DNA of 64,000 nt from Acidobacteriota bacterium. Its GTDB lineage: Bacteria; Acidobacteriota; Terriglobia; Acidiferrales; UBA7541. Positions within the stretch are counted from its first letter, which is position 1; each line of letters opens with the position of its first letter. Under the pieces are notes generated by a model, which was not told where the DNA came from, did no database searches, and saw nothing but the letters and a program-made list of their open reading frames with translations. The stretch spans positions 26,877 to 90,876 of the forward strand of contig QHYH01000101.1 in assembly GCA_003223215.1 (NCBI GenBank), given 5' to 3'. Made by a program: the position numbers and the translations under genes. This document shows, piece by piece, positions 47,094 through 54,938 of this stretch.

Positions 47094-47576
47094 TCAGGAC
47101 ACCTTGGCTCGCAGCCGCTGCTCCACAACCGAGGGCACCAGTCCCTCGAGCGGCCCGCCGTGTTGGGCGATCTCGCGAACAAGCTTCGAGCTCAGGTAGC
47201 TATAGGGCTCCCCGGGCAGCATAAAAACGGTTTCCAGGCGCGGCTCGAGTTTGCGATTCATCAGCGCCATTTGCAGTTCGTATTCGTAGTCCGAAACAGC
47301 GCGGATGCCGCGAAGGATCACGCCAGCGCCGCGTTTGCGAGCGTAATCGATGAGCAGTCCTTCGAACACATCCACTTCGACGTCCGCCCATTTCTTGGTG
47401 ACTTCGCGCAGCATCTCCACGCGCTCGGGCACGCTGAACAGCGGTTGCTTTTCCGTGTTGCGGAGCACGGCCACGATCAAGAGATCGAACATTTTCTCGC
47501 CGCGCTCGATCAAATCCAGGTGGCCGTTGGTGACCGGGTCAAACGAGCCCGGATAGATGGCAATGGAAGTTTTCAT
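47094..47576 (-). CDS. coaD: phosphopantetheine adenylyltransferase
   Basis: Penultimate step of coenzyme A synthesis. The 160-residue protein has the nucleotidyltransferase signature AIYPGSFDPVTNGHLDLIERG, then LLIDYARKRGAGVILRGIRAVSDYEYELQMALMNR and the ISSK-type motif YSYLSSKLVREIA near 125. Upstream (47577-47785) lies the divergent region shared with the hexosaminidase gene. Confidence 0.96.
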   Translation of the reverse strand: MKTSIAIYPGSFDPVTNGHLDLIERGEKMFDLLIVAVLRNTEKQPLFSVPERVEMLREVTKKWADVEVDVFEGLLIDYARKRGAGVILRGIRAVSDYEYELQMALMNRKLEPRLETVFMLPGEPYSYLSSKLVREIAQHGGPLEGLVPSVVEQRLRAKVS

Positions 47577-47785
47577 TGCGATTCGGCTGTCGGCCTAAAT
47601 GCGGGGTTATTCTAACTCAGGCAGCCCGGAAGCGCGACGTTCAACCCCGAGGTACGGCCATCCCCGCGTCGATAACCCTTGCAAATCCTCTTCGCAGAAG
47701 GACGGAGTTGTGACAGTATGCCTAGCCGCTGCTGCATGGCGGAATTTCACTTTTTTCTTATTTTGAGGGAAGGATTGGCCAGATC

Positions 47786-49897
47786 ATGGTTCAGAGTTTC
47801 CTGCAAAACTTCGTTCATTACTTCGCTTTGCGAGGCTTCCTTTTGATACTTCTAGGCGCGCTTCTGATTTCGAAACCTGCTGGCGGGCAGCAACCGGCTC
47901 TGAATCTCATGCCGAGGCCCTCGAGCGTGCAGGCTGGGACAGGAAGCTTGCGTTTGGACTCTTCCTTCTCCGTCGCGTTGACCGGATACAGTGAGCCGCG
48001 CCTGGAGCGCGGTGTTGAGAGATTCCTAGAGCGACTGGCGCGTCAAACCGCGATTTCTCTCAACAGCAAGGTGGCCAAGTCAGGACAAGCAACGCTCCTC
48101 ATTCGCACCGATCACGCCAGCAAAGAAATCCAGGAAGTGGGCGAGGATGAATCTTACTCGCTCGAAGTGACCCCCGCGGGAGCGAAGCTCGCTGCGCCGA
48201 CCCCGCTCGGAACGCTGCATGGATTGCAGACCTTTGTGCAGCTTGTGGACGTCTCAAGCGATAGTTTGGCCGCGCCTGCCGTGACCATTCAAGATCGGCC
48301 GCGCTTTCCCTGGCGCGGGCTGATGATCGATTCGGCGCGCCACTTCACTCCCCTGGACGTAATTCGCCGCAACCTGGATGGCATGGAAGCCCTGAAGCTG
48401 GATGTGTTTCACTGGCACCTCTCCGATAACCAGGGCTTCCGCGTCGAAAGCAAGAGTTTTCCGAAATTGCAAGAGCTCGGCTCCGCCGGGCTCTATTACA
48501 CGCAGGTTGAAATTCGCGACGTGATTGCTTACGCGCGCGATCGTGGCATCCGCGTGGTGCCGGAATTCGATATGCCGGGCCATAGCACATCCTGGTTTGT
48601 CGGTTATCCCGAACTGGCGAGCGCCCCAGGCCCTTATGAAATCGAAAGGCGCTGGGGAGTCTTCGATGCCGCCATGGATCCCACAAAAGAGAGCACCTAC
48701 AAATTCCTCGATCGATTCATCGAAGAGATGGCCAAACTTTTCCCCGACCAGTTTTTTCACGTCGGCGGCGATGAAGTGAACGGCAAGCAGTGGGACGCCA
48801 ACAAAGAAATCCAGGAATTCATGCGCGCCCACGGCATCCAGAACAATCAGGCTTTGCAAGCCTATTTCAACAAGCGGCTTCAGCCGATCGTCGAAAAGCA
48901 CGGCAAGAGTATGATCGGCTGGGACGAGATTCTCGATCCGACTTTGCCGAAGGACATCACCGTTCAGTCCTGGCGTGGCCAGGCTTCGTTGGCGGCCGCC
49001 GCGAAGCAGGGTTACCGCGGGATCCTTTCGAATGGCTACTACCTCGACCTCGGCTGGCCCGCCTCGCGGCATTACGCCGTGGATCCCATCAGCGGCGACG
49101 CCGCAAATCTTTCCCCGGAAGAGCAAAAGCGCATTCTGGGCGGCGAGTCGTGCATCTGGGCGGAATACGTCGACGCCCAGAACATTGACTCGCGGATCTG
49201 GCCGAGAAACGCATCGATCGCGGAGCGTCTCTGGTCTCCGGCGGATGTCCGCGACCCCGCTTCCATGTACGCGCGCCTGGATTTCGTCGCCACGCGGCTG
49301 GAGTGGCTCGGGCTGACTCATAAAACGTCCTATTGGCAGATGCTCCACCGCATTGCCGGCGCCGCGACGCCCGACGAGTTTGCCGCGTTGCACACGCTGA
49401 CAGACCAACTCGAGCCGGTGAAAGACTACACGCGGGAACAGACCGCTCCGGCCGAGCCGACCAGCCTGACGCCCATGAACCGAGTGGTGGACGCCGTGCC
49501 GTTAGAAAGCGCCGCCGGAAGACGCTTCGGTGAGCTCGTGGACAAATTCATTGCTGTGTCCTGCCTGGACACCGATGCGGGAGCGCGCCTTCGTAGGCAG
49601 TTCACCGCCTGGCGCGATAACGACGGCAGGCTCGAGCCGCTCGCCAAACGCTCGTTCCTGGTTCGCGAAGTGGCGGAGAGATCGCGCGATTTATCGGCGC
49701 TTGGAACCATAGGACTTGCCGCTCTCGACGCTATCGCGAAACGCCAGCCCGCACCGGGCTCCTGGAAGACCCGACAACTTGCCACCATCGAACAGCTGAA
49801 GAAACAAAAGGCGCAGTTGCTGCTCCTTCCTGCCCCCGCGGTGCAAAAACTCGTCGAAGCCGCCGCGGCAGGCGGACCTTGCATGGCAGCGAAGTAA
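47786..49897 (+). CDS. secreted GH20 beta-N-acetylhexosaminidase
   Basis: 703 residues with a signal peptide (hydrophobic run near 16-32, then GGQQPA). The GH20b-like N-domain (about 38-165) precedes the catalytic barrel, which has FPWRGLMIDSARHFTPLDVIRRNLDGM, VFHWHLSDNQGFR, EFDMPGHSTSW, and the acid/stabilising pair Asp329-Glu330 in HVGGDEVNGKQW. Trp residues in GWDEIL and QSWRGQAS line the pocket. An extra C-terminal helical part of about 170 residues follows. Removes terminal GlcNAc/GalNAc from chitin, glycans or peptidoglycan outside the cytoplasm; exact substrate open. Confidence 0.93.
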   Translation: MVQSFLQNFVHYFALRGFLLILLGALLISKPAGGQQPALNLMPRPSSVQAGTGSLRLDSSFSVALTGYSEPRLERGVERFLERLARQTAISLNSKVAKSGQATLLIRTDHASKEIQEVGEDESYSLEVTPAGAKLAAPTPLGTLHGLQTFVQLVDVSSDSLAAPAVTIQDRPRFPWRGLMIDSARHFTPLDVIRRNLDGMEALKLDVFHWHLSDNQGFRVESKSFPKLQELGSAGLYYTQVEIRDVIAYARDRGIRVVPEFDMPGHSTSWFVGYPELASAPGPYEIERRWGVFDAAMDPTKESTYKFLDRFIEEMAKLFPDQFFHVGGDEVNGKQWDANKEIQEFMRAHGIQNNQALQAYFNKRLQPIVEKHGKSMIGWDEILDPTLPKDITVQSWRGQASLAAAAKQGYRGILSNGYYLDLGWPASRHYAVDPISGDAANLSPEEQKRILGGESCIWAEYVDAQNIDSRIWPRNASIAERLWSPADVRDPASMYARLDFVATRLEWLGLTHKTSYWQMLHRIAGAATPDEFAALHTLTDQLEPVKDYTREQTAPAEPTSLTPMNRVVDAVPLESAAGRRFGELVDKFIAVSCLDTDAGARLRRQFTAWRDNDGRLEPLAKRSFLVREVAERSRDLSALGTIGLAALDAIAKRQPAPGSWKTRQLATIEQLKKQKAQLLLLPAPAVQKLVEAAAAGGPCMAAK

Positions 49898-49906
49898 AAA
49901 CGAAGC

Positions 49907-50914
49907 TCACTCCGCGGTAGACGGCGCCTCATGGCAGACGCCATCGCCGGAATCGTGGAACGTCTGACCTTCCACTGGAACGAATTCCCAGTGATATTTT
50001 CCGCGGGACAGGGTGAGTTTAAGGACGCCGTAAGTCTTCCAGTTCCGCACTTCGCTGTTGGGAGTGGGCACGCCCAGCGGGCTGTGGCTCCTTCCGCCCG
50101 TTCCAACAACGATTTCGCGGATTCCACGCGCGGGGTCTGGATTTCCCTGGGGATCCTGAGGAGCAAACCGCTCGTAGGAATGTTCGTGGCCCGCCAGAAT
50201 CAGGTCCGCGTGGACGGCGTAAAGGTCCTCCCAGAATGACCTCAGGCTCGGGTGCAAGGCGTGCTTCTTGAAAAGGCCGCTGCTAAAAAGAGGGTGGTGC
50301 CCGTAAGCGAGAATGCATGCATTCGGATACTTCGCTAGGTCGCTCCGCAGCCAGGTCTCCTCAGGCGAACCCGTGTCACAGCCGCCCAGCGCCTTCGCAT
50401 TGCAATTGGTGTTCAGCACCACGATGTGCCAGTCGCCCAAATCATAACTGTAGTAGCCTTTGTCGGCCGGACCGGCCTCGGCGCCCCAATACGCGAAATA
50501 ACCGGCCGCGGCGCGATCGCCATATTCGTGGTTCCCCAGGGCGGGTTTGGTGCGGTCCTTGAACTCACCCCATGTCTTGTCATAGCAGTTTCTAAACTGA
50601 TCCGGGCTCCCTTGCTCATAAGCCAGATCCCCCGCAGCAAAGACCGTGCCGGGAATCTGCGCAATCAGCCTGGCCGTAGCCTGTGCGCTCGCTAGATGCT
50701 GGCAGGCGGCAATGTCGCCCGCGCCAACAAGAGTGAAGGTTTGAGCGGCCGGCGCGGTCTGGGCAGTCTTGCTAGACCCTTTGTGCTGTTGAGTGGCACG
50801 AGCCGTGGAGTCGGCCTGTGCGCGAACCACCAGGCAAAAAACGAGGCTCGCGACGGTTCCCACGCGAGAAACCTGCCTGACTTTCCAGTTCTTCCTGACT
50901 GAGAATCTGAACAT
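49907..50914 (-). CDS. exported metallophosphoesterase (calcineurin-like)
   Basis: 335 residues: signal peptide (about 1-34), a Ser/Thr/Gln linker, then a metallophosphoesterase domain with GAGDIAACQ, FAAGDLAYEQGS, the GNHEYGD motif (GNHE core) near 125, AYGHHPLFSSG and the closing GHEHSYERF. The order is that of purple-acid-phosphatase-like periplasmic hydrolases. Substrate unknown. Convergent with the hexosaminidase; only 9 nt separate the two stops. Confidence 0.87.
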   Translation of the reverse strand: MFRFSVRKNWKVRQVSRVGTVASLVFCLVVRAQADSTARATQQHKGSSKTAQTAPAAQTFTLVGAGDIAACQHLASAQATARLIAQIPGTVFAAGDLAYEQGSPDQFRNCYDKTWGEFKDRTKPALGNHEYGDRAAAGYFAYWGAEAGPADKGYYSYDLGDWHIVVLNTNCNAKALGGCDTGSPEETWLRSDLAKYPNACILAYGHHPLFSSGLFKKHALHPSLRSFWEDLYAVHADLILAGHEHSYERFAPQDPQGNPDPARGIREIVVGTGGRSHSPLGVPTPNSEVRNWKTYGVLKLTLSRGKYHWEFVPVEGQTFHDSGDGVCHEAPSTAE

Positions 50915-51103
50915 CTGGTGCCCTCCGGCAGATTATCACGGGCCGAGGAAAATCTTCTAAGGTGGAAGCTGCTCTGCTAGTCCACGAACCTTCGCCACAG
51001 AAAAGAGCAGCTGGAAAGAGGAAGGGGAAAATCAGACTATTTTAGTCGCATTGTAATATATTAGAAACACACGGTTTATATAAATATTAGGGATCGGCCA
51101 GCA

Positions 51104-51133
51104 TTGACTTCGGCCTGCGGGAGGCGCTATAGT
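51104..51133 (+). promoter_or_regulatory. promoter of the isc operon
   Basis: TTGACT at 51104-51109 and TATAGT at 51128-51133 with an 18-bp spacer, close to the sigma-70 consensus. It lies about 58 nt before the iscR start, after an A/T-rich stretch (51040-51090). Confidence 0.7.
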
Positions 51134-51139
51134 ATATCT

Positions 51140-51156
51140 GCGACCAGAACGGTCGC
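51140..51156. promoter_or_regulatory. operator-like dyad between isc promoter and iscR
   Basis: GCGACC, AGAAC, GGTCGC is a perfect 6-bp inverted repeat, and the flanks (ATAT-like on both sides) extend the symmetry. It begins 6 nt after the -10 element, where transcription should start. Rrf2 regulators such as IscR repress their own operons from such sites, so autoregulation is the likely role (inference). Confidence 0.55.
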
Positions 51157-51190
51157 ATATGAAGGGGACGATCAGAGAGTCTTCAGCCCG

Positions 51191-51628
51191 ATGTTCAAGC
51201 TCTCCAAGAAAGCCGATTACGGGTTGATTGCTGTCAAGCACTTGGCGCTGCATCGCCGCGACCATGCTTGCAGCGCCAGCGAGATCGCCGACCAGTACGG
51301 TATTTCGGCCACGCTCATGGCTAAGGTGCTCCAGAAGCTGGCCCACAAGTCCATTGTGGCGGCCAAGCACGGTTCGAGTGGGGGATACCAGCTGTTGAAA
51401 GAGCCGGCAGAAATCACTGCTTTGGACGTGATTTCGGCGATTGACGGACCGGTGCTGATTACCTCGTGCGTTACGAACCACGGCGATTGCGACGCAACGC
51501 AGCGATGTTCAGTAAAAGAGCCGTTACGGCGGGTGAACGAGAGCATCTTAAGTGTGTTGGGCTCGGTGACCATTGCGCAGATGAGTGAAGATCCGCAGGA
51601 GCCATCGCTCGTGGCACTAAGAACTTAG
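51191..51628 (+). CDS. iscR: Rrf2-family regulator, IscR type
   Basis: 145 residues, first gene of the isc operon. An N-terminal winged helix (KLSKKADYGLIAVKHLA, then SASEIADQYGISATLMAKVLQKL) is followed by the Rrf2 wing GSSGGYQLLKEP. Cys93, Cys100 and Cys106 (C-x6-C-x5-C) can hold a [2Fe-2S] cluster, close to the C-x5-C-x5-C of E. coli IscR. Likely senses Fe-S supply and represses the operon. ATG at 51191 matches the family start; the frame is open upstream over the promoter. iscS starts 10 nt after the stop. Confidence 0.9.
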   Translation: MFKLSKKADYGLIAVKHLALHRRDHACSASEIADQYGISATLMAKVLQKLAHKSIVAAKHGSSGGYQLLKEPAEITALDVISAIDGPVLITSCVTNHGDCDATQRCSVKEPLRRVNESILSVLGSVTIAQMSEDPQEPSLVALRT

Positions 51629-51637
51629 GAGAGGGAC

Positions 51638-52858
51638 ATGGCCGTTAAACTGCCGATTTACATGGACAATCACGCCACCACTCCGGTCGATCCCCGGGTG
51701 CTGGAGGCGATGCTGCCGTATTTCACCGGGAAGTTCGGGAATGCGGCGAGCCGCAACCACTCCTTCGGGTGGGCCGCCGAGGAAGCCGTGGAAAACGCGC
51801 GTCAGCAGGTGGCTTCGCTGATTAACGCCACCTCGAAGGAGATTATCTTCACCAGCGGTGCCACCGAATCCGACAACCTGATGATCAAAGGCATCGCCGA
51901 AATGTTCCGCGAGAAAGGCAATCATATCATCACGCAGTCGATCGAGCACAAAGCCGTGCTCGACACCTGCAAGAATCTGGAAAAGCACGGTTTTGAGGTG
52001 ACTTATCTCCCGGTACAGCGCGACGGACGGGTCAGCCTGGAGGATCTGAAAGCGGCCATCAAGCCGACGACGATTTTGATCACCATCATGTACGCCAATA
52101 ACGAAATTGGCGTGATCAACCCCATCGCGGAAATCGGCAAGATTGCCAAGGAACGCGGGATTTTCTTTGCGGTGGACGGCGTGCAGGCAGTGGGCAAGGT
52201 TCCGGTCGACGTCCAGAGGGACAACATCGACCTGCTGGCCATCAGCGCGCACAAGATTTATGGGCCGAAGGGAGTCGGCGCTCTGTACGTGCGCCGCCGC
52301 AATCCACGCGTGCAGCTCTCCGCCATCATCGACGGTGGGGGGCATGAACGCGGCATGCGCTCCGGCACGCTGAACGTGCCCGGTATCGTCGGGCTCGGCA
52401 AGGCATGCGAAATCGCGCAAAAGGAGATGCCGGAAGAGAGCGTGTGGCTCCGCGGCTTGCGCGACCGCCTGAAAGCCGGCCTGGAAGCCAAGCTCGACGA
52501 GGTTTACGTCAATGGTTCGATGGAGCACCGCCTGCCCAACAACTTGAATATGAGCTTCGCCTATGTGGAAGGCGAGTCGCTGCTCATGGGCATCAATGAC
52601 GTGGCGGTATCGAGCGGTTCGGCCTGTACATCGGCAACCCTGGAGCCGAGCTACGTACTCAAAGCTTTAGGTGTAGGTGAAGACCTCGCCCACACCTCGA
52701 TTCGATTCGGCCTCGGCCGTTTTAACACGCAAGAGGAAGTCGACTACGTCATCGACAAGATGGTGCAGGTAGTGACCAAGCTGCGCGAGCTTTCCCCGCT
52801 CTATGAAATGGCCAAAGAGGGAATCGACATCTCAAAAATGAAATGGCAAACCGCCTAG
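51638..52858 (+). CDS. iscS: cysteine desulfurase IscS
   Basis: PLP enzyme that takes sulfur from cysteine for Fe-S assembly on IscU. 406 residues: [18 protein letters not shown] near residue 8, [11 protein letters not shown] near 71, the PLP Lys in [15 protein letters not shown] near 206-220, and the mobile-loop persulfide Cys330 in [23 protein letters not shown] precedes the ATG. Second gene of the operon. Confidence 0.97.
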   Translation: MAVKLPIYMDNHATTPVDPRVLEAMLPYFTGKFGNAASRNHSFGWAAEEAVENARQQVASLINATSKEIIFTSGATESDNLMIKGIAEMFREKGNHIITQSIEHKAVLDTCKNLEKHGFEVTYLPVQRDGRVSLEDLKAAIKPTTILITIMYANNEIGVINPIAEIGKIAKERGIFFAVDGVQAVGKVPVDVQRDNIDLLAISAHKIYGPKGVGALYVRRRNPRVQLSAIIDGGGHERGMRSGTLNVPGIVGLGKACEIAQKEMPEESVWLRGLRDRLKAGLEAKLDEVYVNGSMEHRLPNNLNMSFAYVEGESLLMGINDVAVSSGSACTSATLEPSYVLKALGVGEDLAHTSIRFGLGRFNTQEEVDYVIDKMVQVVTKLRELSPLYEMAKEGIDISKMKWQTA

Positions 52859-52876
52859 AAGGATTGAAGACAGAAC

Positions 52877-53179
52877 ATGGCAAATGAAGGAACAATTCGG
52901 ATTCATCGCTCCATCGCAGGGACGGGCGCGGCTTTCCGCGTGGCCTTTGTGCCCTACGATGCGGAGGCAGAGGAAGGCGGAGAGCGCTCGTTCCGCGAAC
53001 TTCAGCAGGTGCGCGCCTTCCTGAAAATGCTCGGGCTCGGAGCGGAGTATATTAGGGATGCTCTTCGTCAGCTTACCGCGGGCCGTTCGGCCTCCCTGCC
53101 GAACGTTACGCTCTCGGAAAAGGCCGTGAAGAGCGCGGGTTTCGTCAATCTCGAGAATCTGGCAAGGAGCAACGGGTAA
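52877..53179 (+). CDS. 100-residue protein of unknown function in the isc operon
   Basis: Lies 18 nt after iscS and overlaps the iscU start (TAATG), so it is almost certainly translated within the operon. The protein is soluble, without Cys, signal peptide or membrane span. It reads as two strands (IRIHRSIAGTGAAFRVAFVPY), an acidic turn, then helices with RSFRELQQVRAFLKMLGL and the basic stretch LRQLTAGRSASLPNVTLS. No family recognised. Its place between the desulfurase and the scaffold suggests an accessory or adaptor role in cluster assembly, which is inference only. Confidence 0.75.
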   Translation: MANEGTIRIHRSIAGTGAAFRVAFVPYDAEAEEGGERSFRELQQVRAFLKMLGLGAEYIRDALRQLTAGRSASLPNVTLSEKAVKSAGFVNLENLARSNG

Positions 53180-53595
53180 TGGCATACAGTGACAAAGTAG
53201 TGGATCACTACAACAATCCCCGCAACGTCGGCAGCCTCCCGAAGAGCGATCCCGACGTCGGGACCGGTCTCGTGGGCGCGCCGGAATGCGGCGACGTGAT
53301 GAAGCTGCAGATGAAGATCAACCCGGAAACGCAGGTCATTGAAGAAGCCAAGTTCAAGACCTTCGGCTGCGGGTCGGCCATCGCCAGCTCCTCGCTCGCC
53401 ACGGAATGGGTGAAAGGCAAGACCGTCGATGAGGCCCTGGCCATCAAGAACACCGACATCGTGCGCGAGCTGTCGCTCCCACCGGTGAAGATCCACTGCT
53501 CGGTGCTTGCGGAAGACGCCATCAAGGCCGCCATCGGCGATTGGAAGAAAAAGCACGGCGTCGAACTCCCAGCGGCGGAAAAGGCGTCGCACTAG
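53179..53595 (+). CDS. iscU: Fe-S cluster assembly scaffold IscU
   Basis: Assembles [2Fe-2S] clusters with sulfur from IscS. 138 residues: the three cluster cysteines Cys37 (GAPECGDVM, with Asp39), Cys64 (TFGCGSAIASS) and Cys107 (KIHCSVLAEDA). LPPVK at 100-104 is the segment recognised by HscA, consistent with hscA/hscB downstream. The start overlaps the preceding gene by one base. Confidence 0.97.
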   Translation: MAYSDKVVDHYNNPRNVGSLPKSDPDVGTGLVGAPECGDVMKLQMKINPETQVIEEAKFKTFGCGSAIASSSLATEWVKGKTVDEALAIKNTDIVRELSLPPVKIHCSVLAEDAIKAAIGDWKKKHGVELPAAEKASH

Positions 53596-53715
53596 GCTTT
53601 GCTCTTACCACACCTGCCGCCGCTCCGGTGGGCGGCGAGGTGGATCGTGGAAGCGTAGGAGAGAACTTAGCGGGTCGTCATCGGTTCCGATCGGACAGGT
53701 GCTAACCGCTTTAGA

Positions 53716-54090
53716 ATGAACACTTACGCAAATAAAGAAGCTGGGATCCCGAACGTCGCTGCCGTCCACTTGACCGAGCGCGCCGCCCGAAAGATCCGGG
53801 CGCTGCTCGAAAAGGAAGGCGTGTCTCCGGAAATTGGCGGGCTGCGTGTGGGCGTGCAGGGCGGCGGCTGCTCCGGATTGTCCTATGCGATGCGCTTGGA
53901 TACGCAGCCGCGCGACCGCGACAAAATCTTCGAGGAGCACGGCGCGCGCATTTTCGTGGACCCCAAGAGCTTTCTGTACCTGAATGGCACGACGCTCGAG
54001 TACGAAGAGACGCTGATGCGCCAGGGATTTGTCTTTCGGAACCCCAACGCGGCGCGGAATTGCGGCTGCGGCAGCTCTTTCACGGCGTAG
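53716..54090 (+). CDS. iscA: A-type Fe-S carrier protein IscA
   Basis: Accepts clusters or iron and passes them to targets. 124 residues with the A-type pattern: Cys52 in GGGCSGLSYAMR and the C-terminal Cys116-x-Cys118 in NCGCGSSF. The N-terminal ten residues are longer than usual. A 120-nt gap separates it from iscU, and about 150 nt with two hairpins separate it from hscB. Confidence 0.93.
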   Translation: MNTYANKEAGIPNVAAVHLTERAARKIRALLEKEGVSPEIGGLRVGVQGGGCSGLSYAMRLDTQPRDRDKIFEEHGARIFVDPKSFLYLNGTTLEYEETLMRQGFVFRNPNAARNCGCGSSFTA

Positions 54091-54102
54091 TAGCCGAGAC
54101 CT

Positions 54103-54124
54103 GCCTGCCGCAGGCAGGCTTTTG
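54103..54124 (+). terminator. palindromic hairpin just after iscA
   Basis: GCCTGCC at 54103-54109, GCA loop, GGCAGGC at 54113-54119, followed by TTTT. A similar palindromic wording (CTGCTTCGAGCAGG) occurs before lepA near 22862, so this may be a copy of a dispersed palindromic element as well as a weak terminator. Confidence 0.5.
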
Positions 54125-54176
54125 TGTGGCCCTTCGCCCTGTTTTGCTCGCGTGGGGGGTTCGAGAGGCGGGTTTG

Positions 54177-54216
54177 AAAAGTGGTTGGCAGCCGCGCTCG
54201 CCAGCCACTTTTTTTG
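54177..54216 (+). terminator. strong intrinsic terminator-like hairpin inside the isc operon
   Basis: AAAAGTGGTTGGC at 54177-54189 pairs with GCCAGCCACTTTT at 54200-54212 (one G-T pair, 10-nt loop) and runs into seven T. It sits 30 nt before hscB. It would separate iscRSUA transcripts from hscBA-fdx-iscX unless read-through or attenuation occurs. Confidence 0.75.
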
Positions 54217-54244
54217 TGCCTGATGAGGAGTTTCTGAAAAGGTT

Positions 54245-54931
54245 ATGAACACGGTTCCGACATCCGCCGAAGCGCCACTGGTCTGTTGGAACTGCCACGA
54301 GCGTACGCTCGGCACGGTTTTCTGTTCGAGCTGCGGCAAGCTGCTCGAGTTGCCGCAAGGCATCGATTACTTCGCTTTGTTCGAGATGCCTCGGCGGCTG
54401 TGGATCGACATGAGCAGCCTGGAGCAAAAATTCCTGCAACTGAGCTGGAAGCTGCATCCGGACAATTTTGTAAACGCGAGCGAGCAAGAACGCGAGCTTT
54501 CGCTGGAGCGCAGCTCGGAATTGAACGACGCGTACCGCACGTTGCGCGAGCCCGTCGCGCGCGTCGAATACCTGCTGGCCATCGAGGGTGAACGCAAAGA
54601 GGGCGAGAAGAAGCAGCAGGCGCTGCCGGAATTGCTGGAAGAGGTTTTTGAGTTAAACGAATCGCTGGATGAATTGCGGGAAGCAAAGGCCTCAGGAGCA
54701 GATCTGGCAGGGCTCAAAGCGAGGCTCGAAGCGGCGGCGAAAAGTTTTCAGGAAAAGCTGGGCGATGTGGACGGTAAGCTGCAAGCCGCCGCGCACGAAT
54801 GGGATGCCGCGCTCGGAGGCGAACGAGCGACGAGGGAAAGAATCATGGGGCGGCTCAACGAGCTGCTGAACCGCCGGTCCTACATCCGGAATCTGGTCGC
54901 AAACGTCGCCAAAGAGCTGGCGGAGGTTTGA
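54245..54931 (+). CDS. hscB: co-chaperone HscB with N-terminal tetracysteine
   Basis: J-domain partner of HscA that delivers IscU. 228 residues. Cys14, Cys17, Cys27 and Cys30 (CWNC and CSSC) form a rubredoxin/zinc-ribbon-like module before the J domain, whose HPD is at 71-73 ([10 protein letters not shown]). The C-terminal helical bundle that binds IscU follows ([13 protein letters not shown] and onward). E. coli HscB lacks the cysteines, whereas the human HSC20 has a tetracysteine in the same place. Stop and hscA start are 7 nt apart. Confidence 0.92.
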   Translation: MNTVPTSAEAPLVCWNCHERTLGTVFCSSCGKLLELPQGIDYFALFEMPRRLWIDMSSLEQKFLQLSWKLHPDNFVNASEQERELSLERSSELNDAYRTLREPVARVEYLLAIEGERKEGEKKQQALPELLEEVFELNESLDELREAKASGADLAGLKARLEAAAKSFQEKLGDVDGKLQAAAHEWDAALGGERATRERIMGRLNELLNRRSYIRNLVANVAKELAEV

Positions 54932-54938
54932 TCGAGGT

